Numbered from the stretch's first letter, positions 35,401 through 42,614 are shown. The stretch: DNA of 64,000 nt from UBA5448 sp045536965 (GCA_045536965.1 JAZSON010000009.1:36340-100339), one strand, 5' to 3'. Notes: a model not told the origin generated them from the sequence alone. Made by a program: numbers and translations.

Positions 35401-35521
35401 AGTCAGTCTCATTCGAAAGTATGCCGATGCAAACGATCTAGCCAAAGGATATATATATAATCTGCAAGAGGGCGAGGCTATCTCCATTCCTTTGACCGTT
35501 ATAAATGGTCACAACGAATAA
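32495..35521 (+). CDS. Third heparinase II/III-like lyase, no signal peptide
   Basis: 1008 residues, the most divergent paralogue. Features in order: TYFTEKKVNNARQNIQKYEWAK; CLNCG (~79) and CPSCK (~108) zinc-ribbon pair; NDFGAYYKSGLDETGRFD; the long toroid; GGHGHCDSFNLHLYGYN at ~555; TISHNTVMVDNKNQ; and a beta-sandwich tail. There is no signal peptide, insert or membrane anchor, so it is probably cytoplasmic like the second lyase. AAGAAAGGTG precedes the ATG. It is followed after 12 bases by a cyclase-family gene. The amino acid divergence from its neighbours suggests a different linkage or sugar specificity. Confidence 0.83.
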   Translation: MKCTQTAKRPSKTRCTYFTEKKVNNARQNIQKYEWAKEQANTLIKTADFYADKGLEYLWSLPPSQSVYRSYGVNEKMGCLNCGHAIDAYGNYAYTVDPHNHPWKLTCPSCKMTFPTNDFGAYYKSGLDETGRFDPHIADQSLLINTAYPEKGEKWGVDDGYGYISQDGEKYTYIAYYTHWHLWHGLRKSAVIEEAIKSLYTAYLYTGLQKYADAGIVLLARIAELYPEMNILDMTVANGYLHSHGNRDGRGKIIGCIWETGNCTIYITAYDALFSGIDTLSNEAFDFLKEKSRGKLSSFDSIKLLLEGNLLHETYKGILHKDIIGNVGMHHYALALAAVVLDDPIVSAEWLDFVFRPGDARPVDRETTGLDLNNLFVNVIDRDGFGDEASPGYNDIWLGKFLSIANLLNGYVINGTDISYDLYKNPKFLQMFSSMLHLIITDSQTPAIGDSAQTGIGGIIAKVGNLLPAYLATNDPFYARAIHFISGGDLTRLPLDIFSEDTDEIRDRILSDLKQYGPYISSGANLTGYGYSSVKMRPASENPEYSFAIYYGRNGGHGHCDSFNLHLYGYNIPLNPDLGYPEHATAYDEHRKWVTSTISHNTVMVDNKNQKYQIISNIRHYDKDSFVQLIDVENSALYDTTSEYRRTTAMITADENYAYFVDFFRVTGGKSHVYSFHGGQASNITTSGLTFDKQADENGNYIGTYQSPDIPWGTPTPSCMGWLKNVDICKNPDRKFSITWDLVDTYKRSKGIPENTALKLDLTMLGHFSDVSLCDGIPPRNKVGNPASLRYLLVRNSGENQESLFPSVMQAYTDKPIVLEKKMVPVKLYDGTDANPHKVIALKLTLTNGRIDYIVNSTEENTLYRVDDLFDFCGFFGVYSIQNDQVTTYAHDATFNKDQKIARLEGKVLSFTKDLSTQNTITVSLNQNVDAAALQNKIIRGNHAENQNPVYNILDATEKDGHIHLNIGAVSLIRKYADANDLAKGYIYNLQEGEAISIPLTVINGHNE

Positions 35522-35533
35522 ACTGAGGTGAAC

Positions 35534-36229
35534 ATGAATAAAATCATAGATCTTACAGGTCCTATCTATAACGGTATGTGGAATTATGAGCCTCCCTTTC
35601 CCACTGTCAATATTCACCCCTTGCCGACTGTTGATTGGGTGAAAACAAAGGTATACTGCGAAATATTTTCGGGACTTCACTCCCAAACGGGTACATATCT
35701 TGAAACACCCGCACACCTATTAGGATATGAAAACTCCTATAAATTGAGTGATATTCCCCTCGAAAAGCTGATTGATATTCCGACCGTTGTAATCATGATC
35801 ACCGACCTCATTCCTGACGAAACGGGACGTCCTCCCATCACGGCAGAAATGCTCAGAAAAGCAAACCCCGCCCTTGCAAATAAGTCAACTCTTCCGCCCC
35901 ACGCCGCCCTTTTGATCAGCACAGGTTGGGATTCTCATTGGAAAGAAAAGGATTTTCTTTCGGCCTCTCCCTATTTTACATCGGATGCTTTAGAGTATTT
36001 GATAAAAAAGCAACCCTATCTTTTGGGAAGTGATTTGCCGCGATGGGAAAATCTCGAAAAGCCCCAAGGCTTCTTCCCTGCCTTTTTCGATGCAAATATT
36101 CTCCTTGCCGCCCCCCTTGTAAATTTGGAAAAGATCGTCGCCATAAAACCGCTCTTGACAATTCTTCCCTTGGCGGTCACCGAAACCTGTTGTGCACCCG
36201 TTCGTGCCTTTATAAAAGAAACTTTTTAA
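35534..36229 (+). CDS. Cyclase-family protein with altered metal motif
   Basis: 231 residues resembling the cyclase/kynurenine-formamidase superfamily: IIDLTGPIYNGMW at the start, the family block near residue 55, ALLISTGWDSHW and LLGSDLPRWENLE. The canonical metal motif HxGTHxDxPxH reads QTGTYLETPAH here, so two His and one Asp of the motif are replaced by Gln, Tyr and Glu, and only the last His is kept. Activity may therefore be altered or lost. ATG 35534 is chosen (GAGG 5 bases upstream) over a GTG at 35528. It directly follows the third lyase and could act on, or bind, a product of glycan breakdown. Confidence 0.7.
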   Translation: MNKIIDLTGPIYNGMWNYEPPFPTVNIHPLPTVDWVKTKVYCEIFSGLHSQTGTYLETPAHLLGYENSYKLSDIPLEKLIDIPTVVIMITDLIPDETGRPPITAEMLRKANPALANKSTLPPHAALLISTGWDSHWKEKDFLSASPYFTSDALEYLIKKQPYLLGSDLPRWENLEKPQGFFPAFFDANILLAAPLVNLEKIVAIKPLLTILPLAVTETCCAPVRAFIKETF

Positions 36230-36235
36230 CAAAAA

Positions 36236-36270
36236 AGAGGAAAACACAGTTTTGTGTTTTCCTCTTTTGT
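36236..36270. terminator. Bidirectional terminator ending the lyase cluster
   Basis: An A-rich arm AAAAGAGGAAAACACA and its near-complement TGTGTTTTCCTCTTTT surround a short loop between two convergent genes; T-rich on both exits. Confidence 0.8.
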
Positions 36271-36280
36271 CGCGTGTCTT

Positions 36281-37126
36281 TTAATAAATGAACGAAAGAT
36301 CTCTTTTGGTATTGCAGAAGATGGGATCACCATCGATATTTTCAAGCCAGCCCTTAACGATTTGGGTCGATTCCAGACCGATATCCGAGTTGTTGCTCGA
36401 GTGAAGCATAATGCCCTCGATCTTACCCGAAACGAGTCTTTCGTAGGCAACGTCAAGCTGGAATTTCATAAAATCGTCGGAAATGGGGCTTCCGGTACCG
36501 TAATCCCACATATATAGACCGAGAATCACTCTGCCCTCCTTGGTAAGCGATCTTGCCCACTCGATATACGCAGGAAGATTGGGAATATTGCTTGAATACC
36601 AGATCCAGAAGGTCGTAAGATCATATTCCTTAGCGTGTGCATATACGTTTTCGTTGGTAATGACCGATCTGTCATAAACCACCGACCAGAATTCGATCGG
36701 ACGGTCGATGGCGGTATGAAGCTGCTCTCTTTGATGCGCCAGTACGTCGGGGGTAAAGATTTCGGGACGGTTACCGCAGAAAAAGTCGTCGTTGATGGCG
36801 GAAACGAGCCGTTTATCTCTCTTTGCCACCTCAATGATCTCGTTCATGGTGCTGTTGTCACCTTCTGCGCCGCGTCCACCCGCGCCCAAAAGCGAAAGAC
36901 TCAATTTGTCCATAACGCCCTTGTCGTCCTGAATAAGCTTGTCGGTGACGTAGCTCATATCCCCGTCGGAGCTCATCTTCATACGGCATAGATTTTTCAC
37001 ACCGTAAAATTCAAGCCCTTCGAGCGGAGTCATTTTGTTGACACCGGGTAAATTATAATGCTTCACCGCATGATGAGAACCGGGCGTTTCGCCCAAAAGC
37101 CATATTTTGTCGCGTAAACTACTCAT
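36281..37126 (-). CDS. Uncharacterised protein, possible TIM-barrel carbohydrate enzyme
   Basis: 281 residues, no signal peptide or membrane segment. I do not recognise the family. Alternating strands and helices (SAINDDFFCG, IEFWSVVYD, TTFWIWYSS, RVILGLYMWDYG, IEGIMLHSSNN) suggest a TIM barrel. Acidic residues at strand ends (INDDFF, MWDYG) could be catalytic as in glycoside hydrolases. The start MSSLRDKIWLLGETPGSHHAVKHYNLPG is distinctive. It is the last gene of the minus-strand operon that begins with the ASRT-like gene, 12 bases after the isomerase-like gene; AGGAGG precedes the ATG. Involvement in sugar use is inferred from context only. Confidence 0.6.
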   Translation of the reverse strand: MSSLRDKIWLLGETPGSHHAVKHYNLPGVNKMTPLEGLEFYGVKNLCRMKMSSDGDMSYVTDKLIQDDKGVMDKLSLSLLGAGGRGAEGDNSTMNEIIEVAKRDKRLVSAINDDFFCGNRPEIFTPDVLAHQREQLHTAIDRPIEFWSVVYDRSVITNENVYAHAKEYDLTTFWIWYSSNIPNLPAYIEWARSLTKEGRVILGLYMWDYGTGSPISDDFMKFQLDVAYERLVSGKIEGIMLHSSNNSDIGLESTQIVKGWLENIDGDPIFCNTKRDLSFIY

Positions 37127-37138
37127 TTTTGTTCCTCC

Positions 37139-38641
37139 TTATATTTCGATCACTTTAATATTTGTGTAATCTGCATACAGTTTCAAATCTTCTCTTACGT
37201 CACCGTAAACGAGGCAAACGTGATGGGCAACCCCTTCTTCGATGATACGTTTGAGATACTGTTTAACCGACAGCGATTCATGTTTGAATCTGAACTGAGG
37301 CGCAAAACTCGGTGCTTGTTCCACTTCAATACATTCACCGCCCGAGAGCAAAAGTTTCCAACCATCTTTGGCATCGATCAGACAGGCAAGGGTTACTTTA
37401 CCGGGTTTGGAAACGTACTCAACGGAGAAACCGTGTCCCGTAAAATCCCATTTTTCGGGGGAAGGGGTGATTCTGCATTTTTTAGGATCTGCCGCGTGGA
37501 TCTTGGGATCAACCACACCGTGATGAGTCAATAATAGCGAATCGGTTTTGATGTCAAATGCGGACCATTCAAGGAACACAGGCAGATCGCCCGTCAATTT
37601 ATTGAGAATATATTTCATGACGAGGTTTGCAAGGTCACCTTCGTGGCTCGTCATACAACCGATGTTTTCGGCACAGTAGAAAGAAAGATCCGCCGATGCT
37701 TTGGTAGCAACTTCCACGTGATGCTGACCGAGAAGGGTCAATCCGTCAATGCTGAATTTTGAAACCAGTTTTGTAACGGCAAGGCCAAGGGATGCGGATT
37801 TTCTGATATCCTCTTCATCGATACCCTCAATCGGATAAGGCAGTTCTTTTTTGATCTTTGATACGAAATTTGCAATCTCATCTTCGGTCAGAGCTTCCCA
37901 TATATCAATGAGATGGGTAACGTCAAGATACAAAACGTTCGGACCGAAAACACCTTTGATCTTGGTCTTGTCCACCTCAATATCGTACATTCCGCGGAAA
38001 GTGTGTCCGACAAAACCGATGTCCATGTATTTGAGGTCTTCGATCAACTGCAGGGCTTTCAAATGTCTGCCGAGTTCATTGAATGCTTCATCATCCTCAA
38101 GCGAACCGACGACCGCCTTGTATTCTCTTCCCATTTTTTTGAATGCGCCCGCAAGCTGGGTATTGCCGACCAAACCTTCAAATCGAATGATGTCGGTATT
38201 GACCATGCCGTCCCAAAGATTATCGGTTGCCTGCGTTACGAACAAGATAACGGGAATATTCCCCAAAGCATCGATTGCCTGAATGGGAATAAAGTCGGTG
38301 ATGTAGGTTGATTCATCGATAATGACGGCATCCACACCCTGCGATTTGAAAAATTCACCCACATCAAAAGCCTTGTCCAACGTGTCAACGTATCCTTCGG
38401 GAATGACAAGATCATAAAGATCGCCGAATTTGGATTTCATGATTTCAACAAAACGGTCGCAATCACCGAGGATTTGTTCACGAAGACCGCTTTCGGGATA
38501 CATCGGCCACCATTCAAACCAAGAGAGCGGCAGAAGTCCCACTTTCAATTTGCCCCGTTTTGCTTTTCTGTCCCTTGAAACAATATCGCCAACGGCGCCG
38601 CCGTCTGCAACCTCAAAGGATGTAATAAACCGGTTGTCCAT
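37139..38641 (-). CDS. L-fucose/L-arabinose isomerase-family protein
   Basis: 500 residues. The N-terminal half has Rossmann-like segments (KVGLLPLSWFEWWPMYPES, GVDAVIIDESTYITDFIP, IPVILFVTQATDNLWDG, DIGFVGHTFRGMYDIEVDKTKIKGVFG) as in fucose and arabinose isomerases. The C-terminal part carries the active-site-like NIGCMTSHEGDLANL, FLEWSAFDIKTDSLLLTHHG and CRITPSPEKW. Such enzymes interconvert aldoses and ketoses with Mn2+. ATG 38641 (MDNRF) is chosen because AGGAGG lies just upstream. It stands between the Php-like hydrolase and the unknown barrel protein in the LacI-controlled operon, making a sugar substrate likely; which sugar is unknown. Confidence 0.78.
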   Translation of the reverse strand: MDNRFITSFEVADGGAVGDIVSRDRKAKRGKLKVGLLPLSWFEWWPMYPESGLREQILGDCDRFVEIMKSKFGDLYDLVIPEGYVDTLDKAFDVGEFFKSQGVDAVIIDESTYITDFIPIQAIDALGNIPVILFVTQATDNLWDGMVNTDIIRFEGLVGNTQLAGAFKKMGREYKAVVGSLEDDEAFNELGRHLKALQLIEDLKYMDIGFVGHTFRGMYDIEVDKTKIKGVFGPNVLYLDVTHLIDIWEALTEDEIANFVSKIKKELPYPIEGIDEEDIRKSASLGLAVTKLVSKFSIDGLTLLGQHHVEVATKASADLSFYCAENIGCMTSHEGDLANLVMKYILNKLTGDLPVFLEWSAFDIKTDSLLLTHHGVVDPKIHAADPKKCRITPSPEKWDFTGHGFSVEYVSKPGKVTLACLIDAKDGWKLLLSGGECIEVEQAPSFAPQFRFKHESLSVKQYLKRIIEEGVAHHVCLVYGDVREDLKLYADYTNIKVIEI

Positions 38642-38649
38642 AATGCCTC

Positions 38650-39693
38650 CTATCTCGAACAAATAAAATCTGTCGGATTATTATGAATAATGGTTTCGAT
38701 ATCTTCTTTGGATATCCCCTCGTTTTCCATCATGGGAACGATATTGGTGAAAACGTGGTCGTAACTCCATCCGCCGTATCTGTGCAAAAGCGACTTCAAA
38801 CAAACGTCGGTTGCGAGCATCAATCGGTCGGTATGGTTTTCTTTGATCAATTTTATGATCATTCGCACCCTATCCAGATCGGTTTCAAAAGGACCGCCTG
38901 CAAAAACAGCATCTTGAGCGGTAAAGTAGTATTCTTTGCCAAAATTATCAAACATGGCGTAAACGCCTTTATCAAAGACCATGTCAAGATATTCTTTGTC
39001 AAATTCAACGTCCAAATGGCAAATGCAGATCTGTTCGGGTTTGACCCCTTCTTTTGTCAGAATATCAACCGCCTGCAAAGATGCTCTCGACCATGAATAG
39101 GTGTGGAGATATATAGGAAGTCGGGTCTTTAAATTCGCCCATGCCGTCGCACGCAGTGATTTTTCTTCAATGGGTTCGATCTTTTCGCTTGTACCGATCT
39201 CACCGATCACACCGGGTTTGATACCCGTTTCGGGATCGCCGTTTTCAATCTCGTTGATCATGAAATCCGCAATTTGAGTTTCATTCATGCAAAGATATTT
39301 TTCGGGCAGAGAAAGTCCCGTATACAGACCGCAACCCGCAATGACGTTTACACCCGATTTTTCACTAACCTCGCGGATCTTTTTCAGATCCCTTTTGATA
39401 CCGATGTTGGTCAGGTCAACGACCGTTGTCCCTCCCGCCTTTTTGAATCTTTTCATTTCAGAAACGGCGGTATCCAAATCATCGATAAACAAATTATCTT
39501 TCACTAAAAAGGGATTTCTTCGCAAAACGTCAATGTTATTCAGAGCAACGGGAGAGAAAAACAGTTCGCTTTCCTCTTCTGTTTTCGGCTCAATCGCCTC
39601 AAAGGACACGTCGATGAAAAGATGCTCGTGGGGTGCGATGACACCCAGATCTTTTCTTTCGATTTCGCCCGTAACCGTTTGAATCTTTACCAT
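38650..39693 (-). CDS. Phosphotriesterase-like (Php) amidohydrolase
   Basis: 347-residue TIM-barrel hydrolase. The metal-binding HxH occurs in GVIAPHEHLFID near the start. The bridging residue is Glu in GVIGEIGTSE, the Php type rather than the carbamylated Lys of true phosphotriesterase. Later ligands are HTYSWSR, ICHLDVE and LATDVC. Relatives act mostly as lactonases or on phosphorylated sugar lactones; organophosphate activity is not implied. ATG 39693 has GAGGTG upstream; a longer in-frame extension to 39759 overlaps the M24 gene end. It lies 8 bases before the isomerase-like gene. Confidence 0.85.
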   Translation of the reverse strand: MVKIQTVTGEIERKDLGVIAPHEHLFIDVSFEAIEPKTEEESELFFSPVALNNIDVLRRNPFLVKDNLFIDDLDTAVSEMKRFKKAGGTTVVDLTNIGIKRDLKKIREVSEKSGVNVIAGCGLYTGLSLPEKYLCMNETQIADFMINEIENGDPETGIKPGVIGEIGTSEKIEPIEEKSLRATAWANLKTRLPIYLHTYSWSRASLQAVDILTKEGVKPEQICICHLDVEFDKEYLDMVFDKGVYAMFDNFGKEYYFTAQDAVFAGGPFETDLDRVRMIIKLIKENHTDRLMLATDVCLKSLLHRYGGWSYDHVFTNIVPMMENEGISKEDIETIIHNNPTDFICSR

Positions 39694-39703
39694 TTTAAGC
39701 ACC

Positions 39704-40861
39704 TCAAAGAATAATGATTTCCTGTTGCGCTTTAGAAAGCTGTTCTTCACCCGTTGCACTTACTGCCGCCGCATCTTCATAACGCATTCCAAACGCGGGA
39801 CCGCCAAGGAACGTATCGACCGCAAAGGTCATGCCTTCCTTCAGTTTGTAATCAGACGTGCTTTCCACGAAAGGATATTCACATTCCATCATACCCGTAC
39901 CGTGGCAGGGACCGTAAACGATATATTCACCATATCCCGCCTCTCTCACAAAACCGTGAACCTTGTTTACAATTTCTGCCGCATCTCTGTCGGGGCAGAT
40001 GAGAGAATGGGTCAGTTTATTGGCTTCAAGACCCAATTTTAAAAGTTCAAGCGCCTTGGTGTCTTTGGGATTGCCGAATGAAATGGGTCTGCCGAAACTT
40101 GCAACGTATCCTTCATACATAGCACCCATCGTGATCTGAATGATCTCATTCTTTTCTATCTTTTTATAGGTTGATTTACCGATGGCTTGGTTGGAGTTGA
40201 TTCCCGAAACGCACCAGAAAGGAAACCCCGTTCCCTCTGCACCCTGTTTCATGATCTCGTGGGTAAACTCTGCAATGACCTCGTATTCGGTCATACCGGG
40301 GGCAATTCTTCCAATCGCTTGGTTGAATGCCTTTTGTGCAATTTGTGCCGCATGACGCATCATATCGATTTCTTCAGGGGTTTTGATCATTCTCATCCGA
40401 CGCAAAAGATCATCGCAGAAAGAGATCTCCGCTCCCTGCGCGCCCTCCAGAAGACCGCGGTAAACCTGCACCGTCATAACGTTTGAACCAATGATACCGA
40501 TCCTCGATTTTTTAGCACACTTTTTCAAAAGATCTGCAAAAGTGGAATATTTGATGTCGGGATATTCGGGATCGGACGTTTCGCGGAATTCAAGCAGTTT
40601 TTCATAATTTTTCAGTTTTGAACTTCTTTTCGTCAAAGCTTCGCTTTCGGGTCCGATCAGAAGCGTTGCTTCGCCGTCGGCGGGAATCATGATGGCGGTC
40701 GTTTCAAAAACAGGCACGTAACCCGTGAAATATCTGACGTTGGCAGGTTCGGCTTCATCGGCGCCGATGATTATAACGTCTAAATTATTTTCTTTCGCAA
40801 GTTCCTGCATTTTGCGGATTCTTTTCAAATAGGTTTCTTCATGCAAAATCGGTCTGCTCAT
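39704..40861 (-). CDS. M24-fold (creatinase/Xaa-Pro peptidase-like) protein lacking metal ligands
   Basis: 385 residues with the creatinase N-terminal domain (MQELAKENNLDVIIIGADEAEPANVRYFTGY) and a pita-bread C-terminal domain. In metal-dependent M24 peptidases the first ligands lie in a D-x-G-x-x-Y-x-G-Y-x-S-D pattern; here the matching stretch reads TMGAMYEGYVAS, so both Asp are absent. The His (GPCHGTG) is kept, the next Glu stretch is MECEYP, the following one is VDTF (Asp for Glu), and the last, RYEDAA, is kept. Loss of metals recalls creatinase, a metal-free member that hydrolyses a C-N bond. Substrate unknown; operon context suggests a small sugar- or amine-derived molecule. Confidence 0.8.
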   Translation of the reverse strand: MSRPILHEETYLKRIRKMQELAKENNLDVIIIGADEAEPANVRYFTGYVPVFETTAIMIPADGEATLLIGPESEALTKRSSKLKNYEKLLEFRETSDPEYPDIKYSTFADLLKKCAKKSRIGIIGSNVMTVQVYRGLLEGAQGAEISFCDDLLRRMRMIKTPEEIDMMRHAAQIAQKAFNQAIGRIAPGMTEYEVIAEFTHEIMKQGAEGTGFPFWCVSGINSNQAIGKSTYKKIEKNEIIQITMGAMYEGYVASFGRPISFGNPKDTKALELLKLGLEANKLTHSLICPDRDAAEIVNKVHGFVREAGYGEYIVYGPCHGTGMMECEYPFVESTSDYKLKEGMTFAVDTFLGGPAFGMRYEDAAAVSATGEEQLSKAQQEIIIL

Positions 40862-40879
40862 TTTATATCCTCCTTATAT

Positions 40880-41929
40880 TTACCAACCCATAAGTCCCCA
40901 ATCGTCTTTTGCGTTATTATCGGTTGATTTTCTTACCAAAAGTTTTCCTTCAAAAGCAATATGTTTTTCGATGCACTCTTTATTGTTTAGCATTTCAACC
41001 AAAAGCGTTCCCGCTCTGTAACCCATTTCATACCGCGGAAGTTCAACGGTTGTCAGCGGCGGATCAATGAGTGTCGTGACGTAGATTCCGTCAACCCCCG
41101 TCACCGCAACGTCATCGGGAATGGATTTCCCCGCTTCCTTCAGCGCTTTGATCGCACCGATCGCCATCTGATCGTTGGCTGAAAATACTGCGGTGAATTT
41201 TTTACCGCTTTTCAAAGCCAAAGACAGCGCATCGTAACCGCTTTGAGCAAAATAATCACCGTGCAGCACCTGACTTTCATCCAACTGCATTCCGTGTCTT
41301 TGATAGGCGTTTTGAATACCTTGTATGTTGTTCTTATACATTGGAATATGCTCGGGACCCGTGAGCACCAAGATATCTTTGTGACCGCGGGAAATCAGAT
41401 ATTCGATCACTTCTTCGGTGAATTTAACCTCATCCACAACGATCGTACCGAGATTTTCATGGGTGAAAGGTGCTTCCAAGGTCACAACGGGAACACTTTT
41501 CCCCGTTTCGCTGTTTACAAGCATTTTTTGGTACTCTTCTATTTGATCACTCGGGCAACTCGAATCCAAAATAATACCATCGACCCAACCTGAGCGCAAA
41601 AGAGAAATATATTCTTTTTCTTTTTCAAAATCGTAATCGGTACTGAAATAAAAAAGCTTGTATTCATGTTCTTTTGCGGCCGCTTCGATCCCCTTTAAAA
41701 CGTCGGGAAAAAACACCATTCCGATATTCGGCAGTATCACACCGATATTTTTGGTCGACCTTCTTTTCATGCTCGCAGCCATCTCATTCGCCTGATAACC
41801 GAGTTCTTTGATGGCGGAATATACTTTTTCGGTCAACTCATCCCCCACAAACTTGGTTTTATTCAAAACGTGGGAAACGGTTGAAATGGAAACGTTTGCT
41901 TTTTTTGCTACGTCTTTGATATTCGCCAT
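40880..41929 (-). CDS. LacI-family transcriptional regulator
   Basis: 349 residues. The helix-turn-helix and hinge are classical: ANIKDVAKKANVSISTVSHVLNKTKFVGDELTEKVYSAIKELGYQANEMAASMKRRSTKNIGVI. The periplasmic-binding-like sensor domain follows (TAVFSANDQMAIGAIKALKEAG, VAVTGVDG, TTVELPRYEMGY). It probably represses the operon it sits in; two CG-centred palindromes upstream of the first gene are its likely operators. ATG 41929 is preferred, but an ATG at 41935 overlapping the previous stop as ATGA is possible. The effector is likely a sugar or sugar phosphate. Confidence 0.9.
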   Translation of the reverse strand: MANIKDVAKKANVSISTVSHVLNKTKFVGDELTEKVYSAIKELGYQANEMAASMKRRSTKNIGVILPNIGMVFFPDVLKGIEAAAKEHEYKLFYFSTDYDFEKEKEYISLLRSGWVDGIILDSSCPSDQIEEYQKMLVNSETGKSVPVVTLEAPFTHENLGTIVVDEVKFTEEVIEYLISRGHKDILVLTGPEHIPMYKNNIQGIQNAYQRHGMQLDESQVLHGDYFAQSGYDALSLALKSGKKFTAVFSANDQMAIGAIKALKEAGKSIPDDVAVTGVDGIYVTTLIDPPLTTVELPRYEMGYRAGTLLVEMLNNKECIEKHIAFEGKLLVRKSTDNNAKDDWGLMGW

Positions 41930-41931
41930 GA

Positions 41932-42300
41932 TCATTCACCGTAACCGAGAGTTACCATATACGCAAGATTGTCTTGATTTACGTCCATTCTGCCATACTG
42001 TACCACCACTTCCACGTCGCTTGTGATCTGCATGGCATACTGTTGCATAACTCCCAGATTTGCCTTTCCCAATATATTATCATCATCGGTGTAAAAGGTA
42101 CTGATACGCTCTGCGGGCGCAGTAAACGTAAGACCTTTCACGGGTGGACGATCCTCGAAATATATATCAATTTTAAGATGGGCGTCTTGTTCGGTTTTAT
42201 TTAAAATCAAAACGCACTCATGCCCCCTGTAATCGGTTGCATCACCTTTATGAAGAGGCGGTCTGTAACCGTCCACAATGCTCCACTCTTTTTTACCCAT
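41932..42300 (-). CDS. Anabaena sensory rhodopsin transducer (ASRT)-family small-molecule-binding protein
   Basis: 122 residues with the family pattern: KKEWSIVDGYRPP at the start, GHECVLILNKTEQDAHLKIDIYFEDRPPVKG in the middle, then PAERISTFYTDD and VEVVVQYGRMDVNQDNLAYM at the end. ASRT proteins are small beta-sandwich oligomers. Outside cyanobacteria they occur with carbohydrate genes and no rhodopsin, and have been proposed to bind sugars. No rhodopsin is present here. It is the first gene of the operon, and its stop touches the LacI gene start. A role as sugar sensor, carrier or chaperone for the operon's substrate is inference. Confidence 0.82.
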   Translation of the reverse strand: MGKKEWSIVDGYRPPLHKGDATDYRGHECVLILNKTEQDAHLKIDIYFEDRPPVKGLTFTAPAERISTFYTDDDNILGKANLGVMQQYAMQITSDVEVVVQYGRMDVNQDNLAYMVTLGYGE

Positions 42301-42348
42301 ACATTTACACCCCTGCCGAAACTCAATTCATTTGAATCAAATCTACAC

Positions 42349-42364
42349 AGAAAAACGATTTTCT
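42349..42364. promoter_or_regulatory. LacI-type operator, imperfect copy
   Basis: AGAAAAACGATTTTCT, a palindrome except at its two central flanking positions, with a central CG typical of LacI-family sites. It lies ~50 bases before the ASRT-like start and belongs to a duplicated module (second copy 96 bases upstream). Confidence 0.65.
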
Positions 42365-42444
42365 CATGCTTCAAAATATAATTTCCTCCGAAACAGAAAG
42401 GAAATTTCACATAAAAGCACAAGTAAATGTTAAAGAATTTCATC

Positions 42445-42460
42445 AGAAAAACGTTTTTCT
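42445..42460. promoter_or_regulatory. LacI-type operator, perfect palindrome
   Basis: AGAAAAACGTTTTTCT is a perfect 16-base palindrome centred on CG, about 50 bases downstream of the -10 element. Both operator copies are followed on the plus strand by a similar AATATAATTTCC...GGAAAT inverted repeat, so a whole ~60-base module is duplicated. Confidence 0.72.
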
Positions 42461-42511
42461 CGTGTCTAAAAATATAATTTCCTTCAATAGCAAGGAAATC
42501 TCTGTAAAGAG

Positions 42512-42540
42512 AATATATCACACATAATTTGCTTTGTCAA
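42512..42540 (-). promoter_or_regulatory. Strong promoter of the ASRT-LacI operon
   Basis: Minus-strand TTGACA (42540-42535), 17-base spacer, TATATT (42517-42512). Both operators lie downstream of it within a ~210-base leader, a layout that fits roadblock repression or DNA looping. The 42301-42634 stretch holds no gene, only this control region and the terminator at 42587-42614. Confidence 0.8.
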
Positions 42541-42586
42541 TATGTTTTTTCATCTTTTGCGATTTGATCATCGCCGCAAAGAGAAA

Positions 42587-42614
42587 GCCGCCGATCAAAA
42601 ATTGAATCGGCGGC
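42587..42614 (-). terminator. Terminator after the ceramidase-like gene
   Basis: GCCGCCGAT and ATCGGCGGC pair perfectly around a 10-base loop; on the minus strand it is followed by TTTCTCTTTG. It lies just after the stop at 42635. Confidence 0.7.

Noticed and set aside
38650..39693. Organophosphate-degrading phosphotriesterase
   Set aside because: The bridging residue is Glu (IGEIG), as in Php-type proteins, not the carbamylated Lys of true phosphotriesterases.
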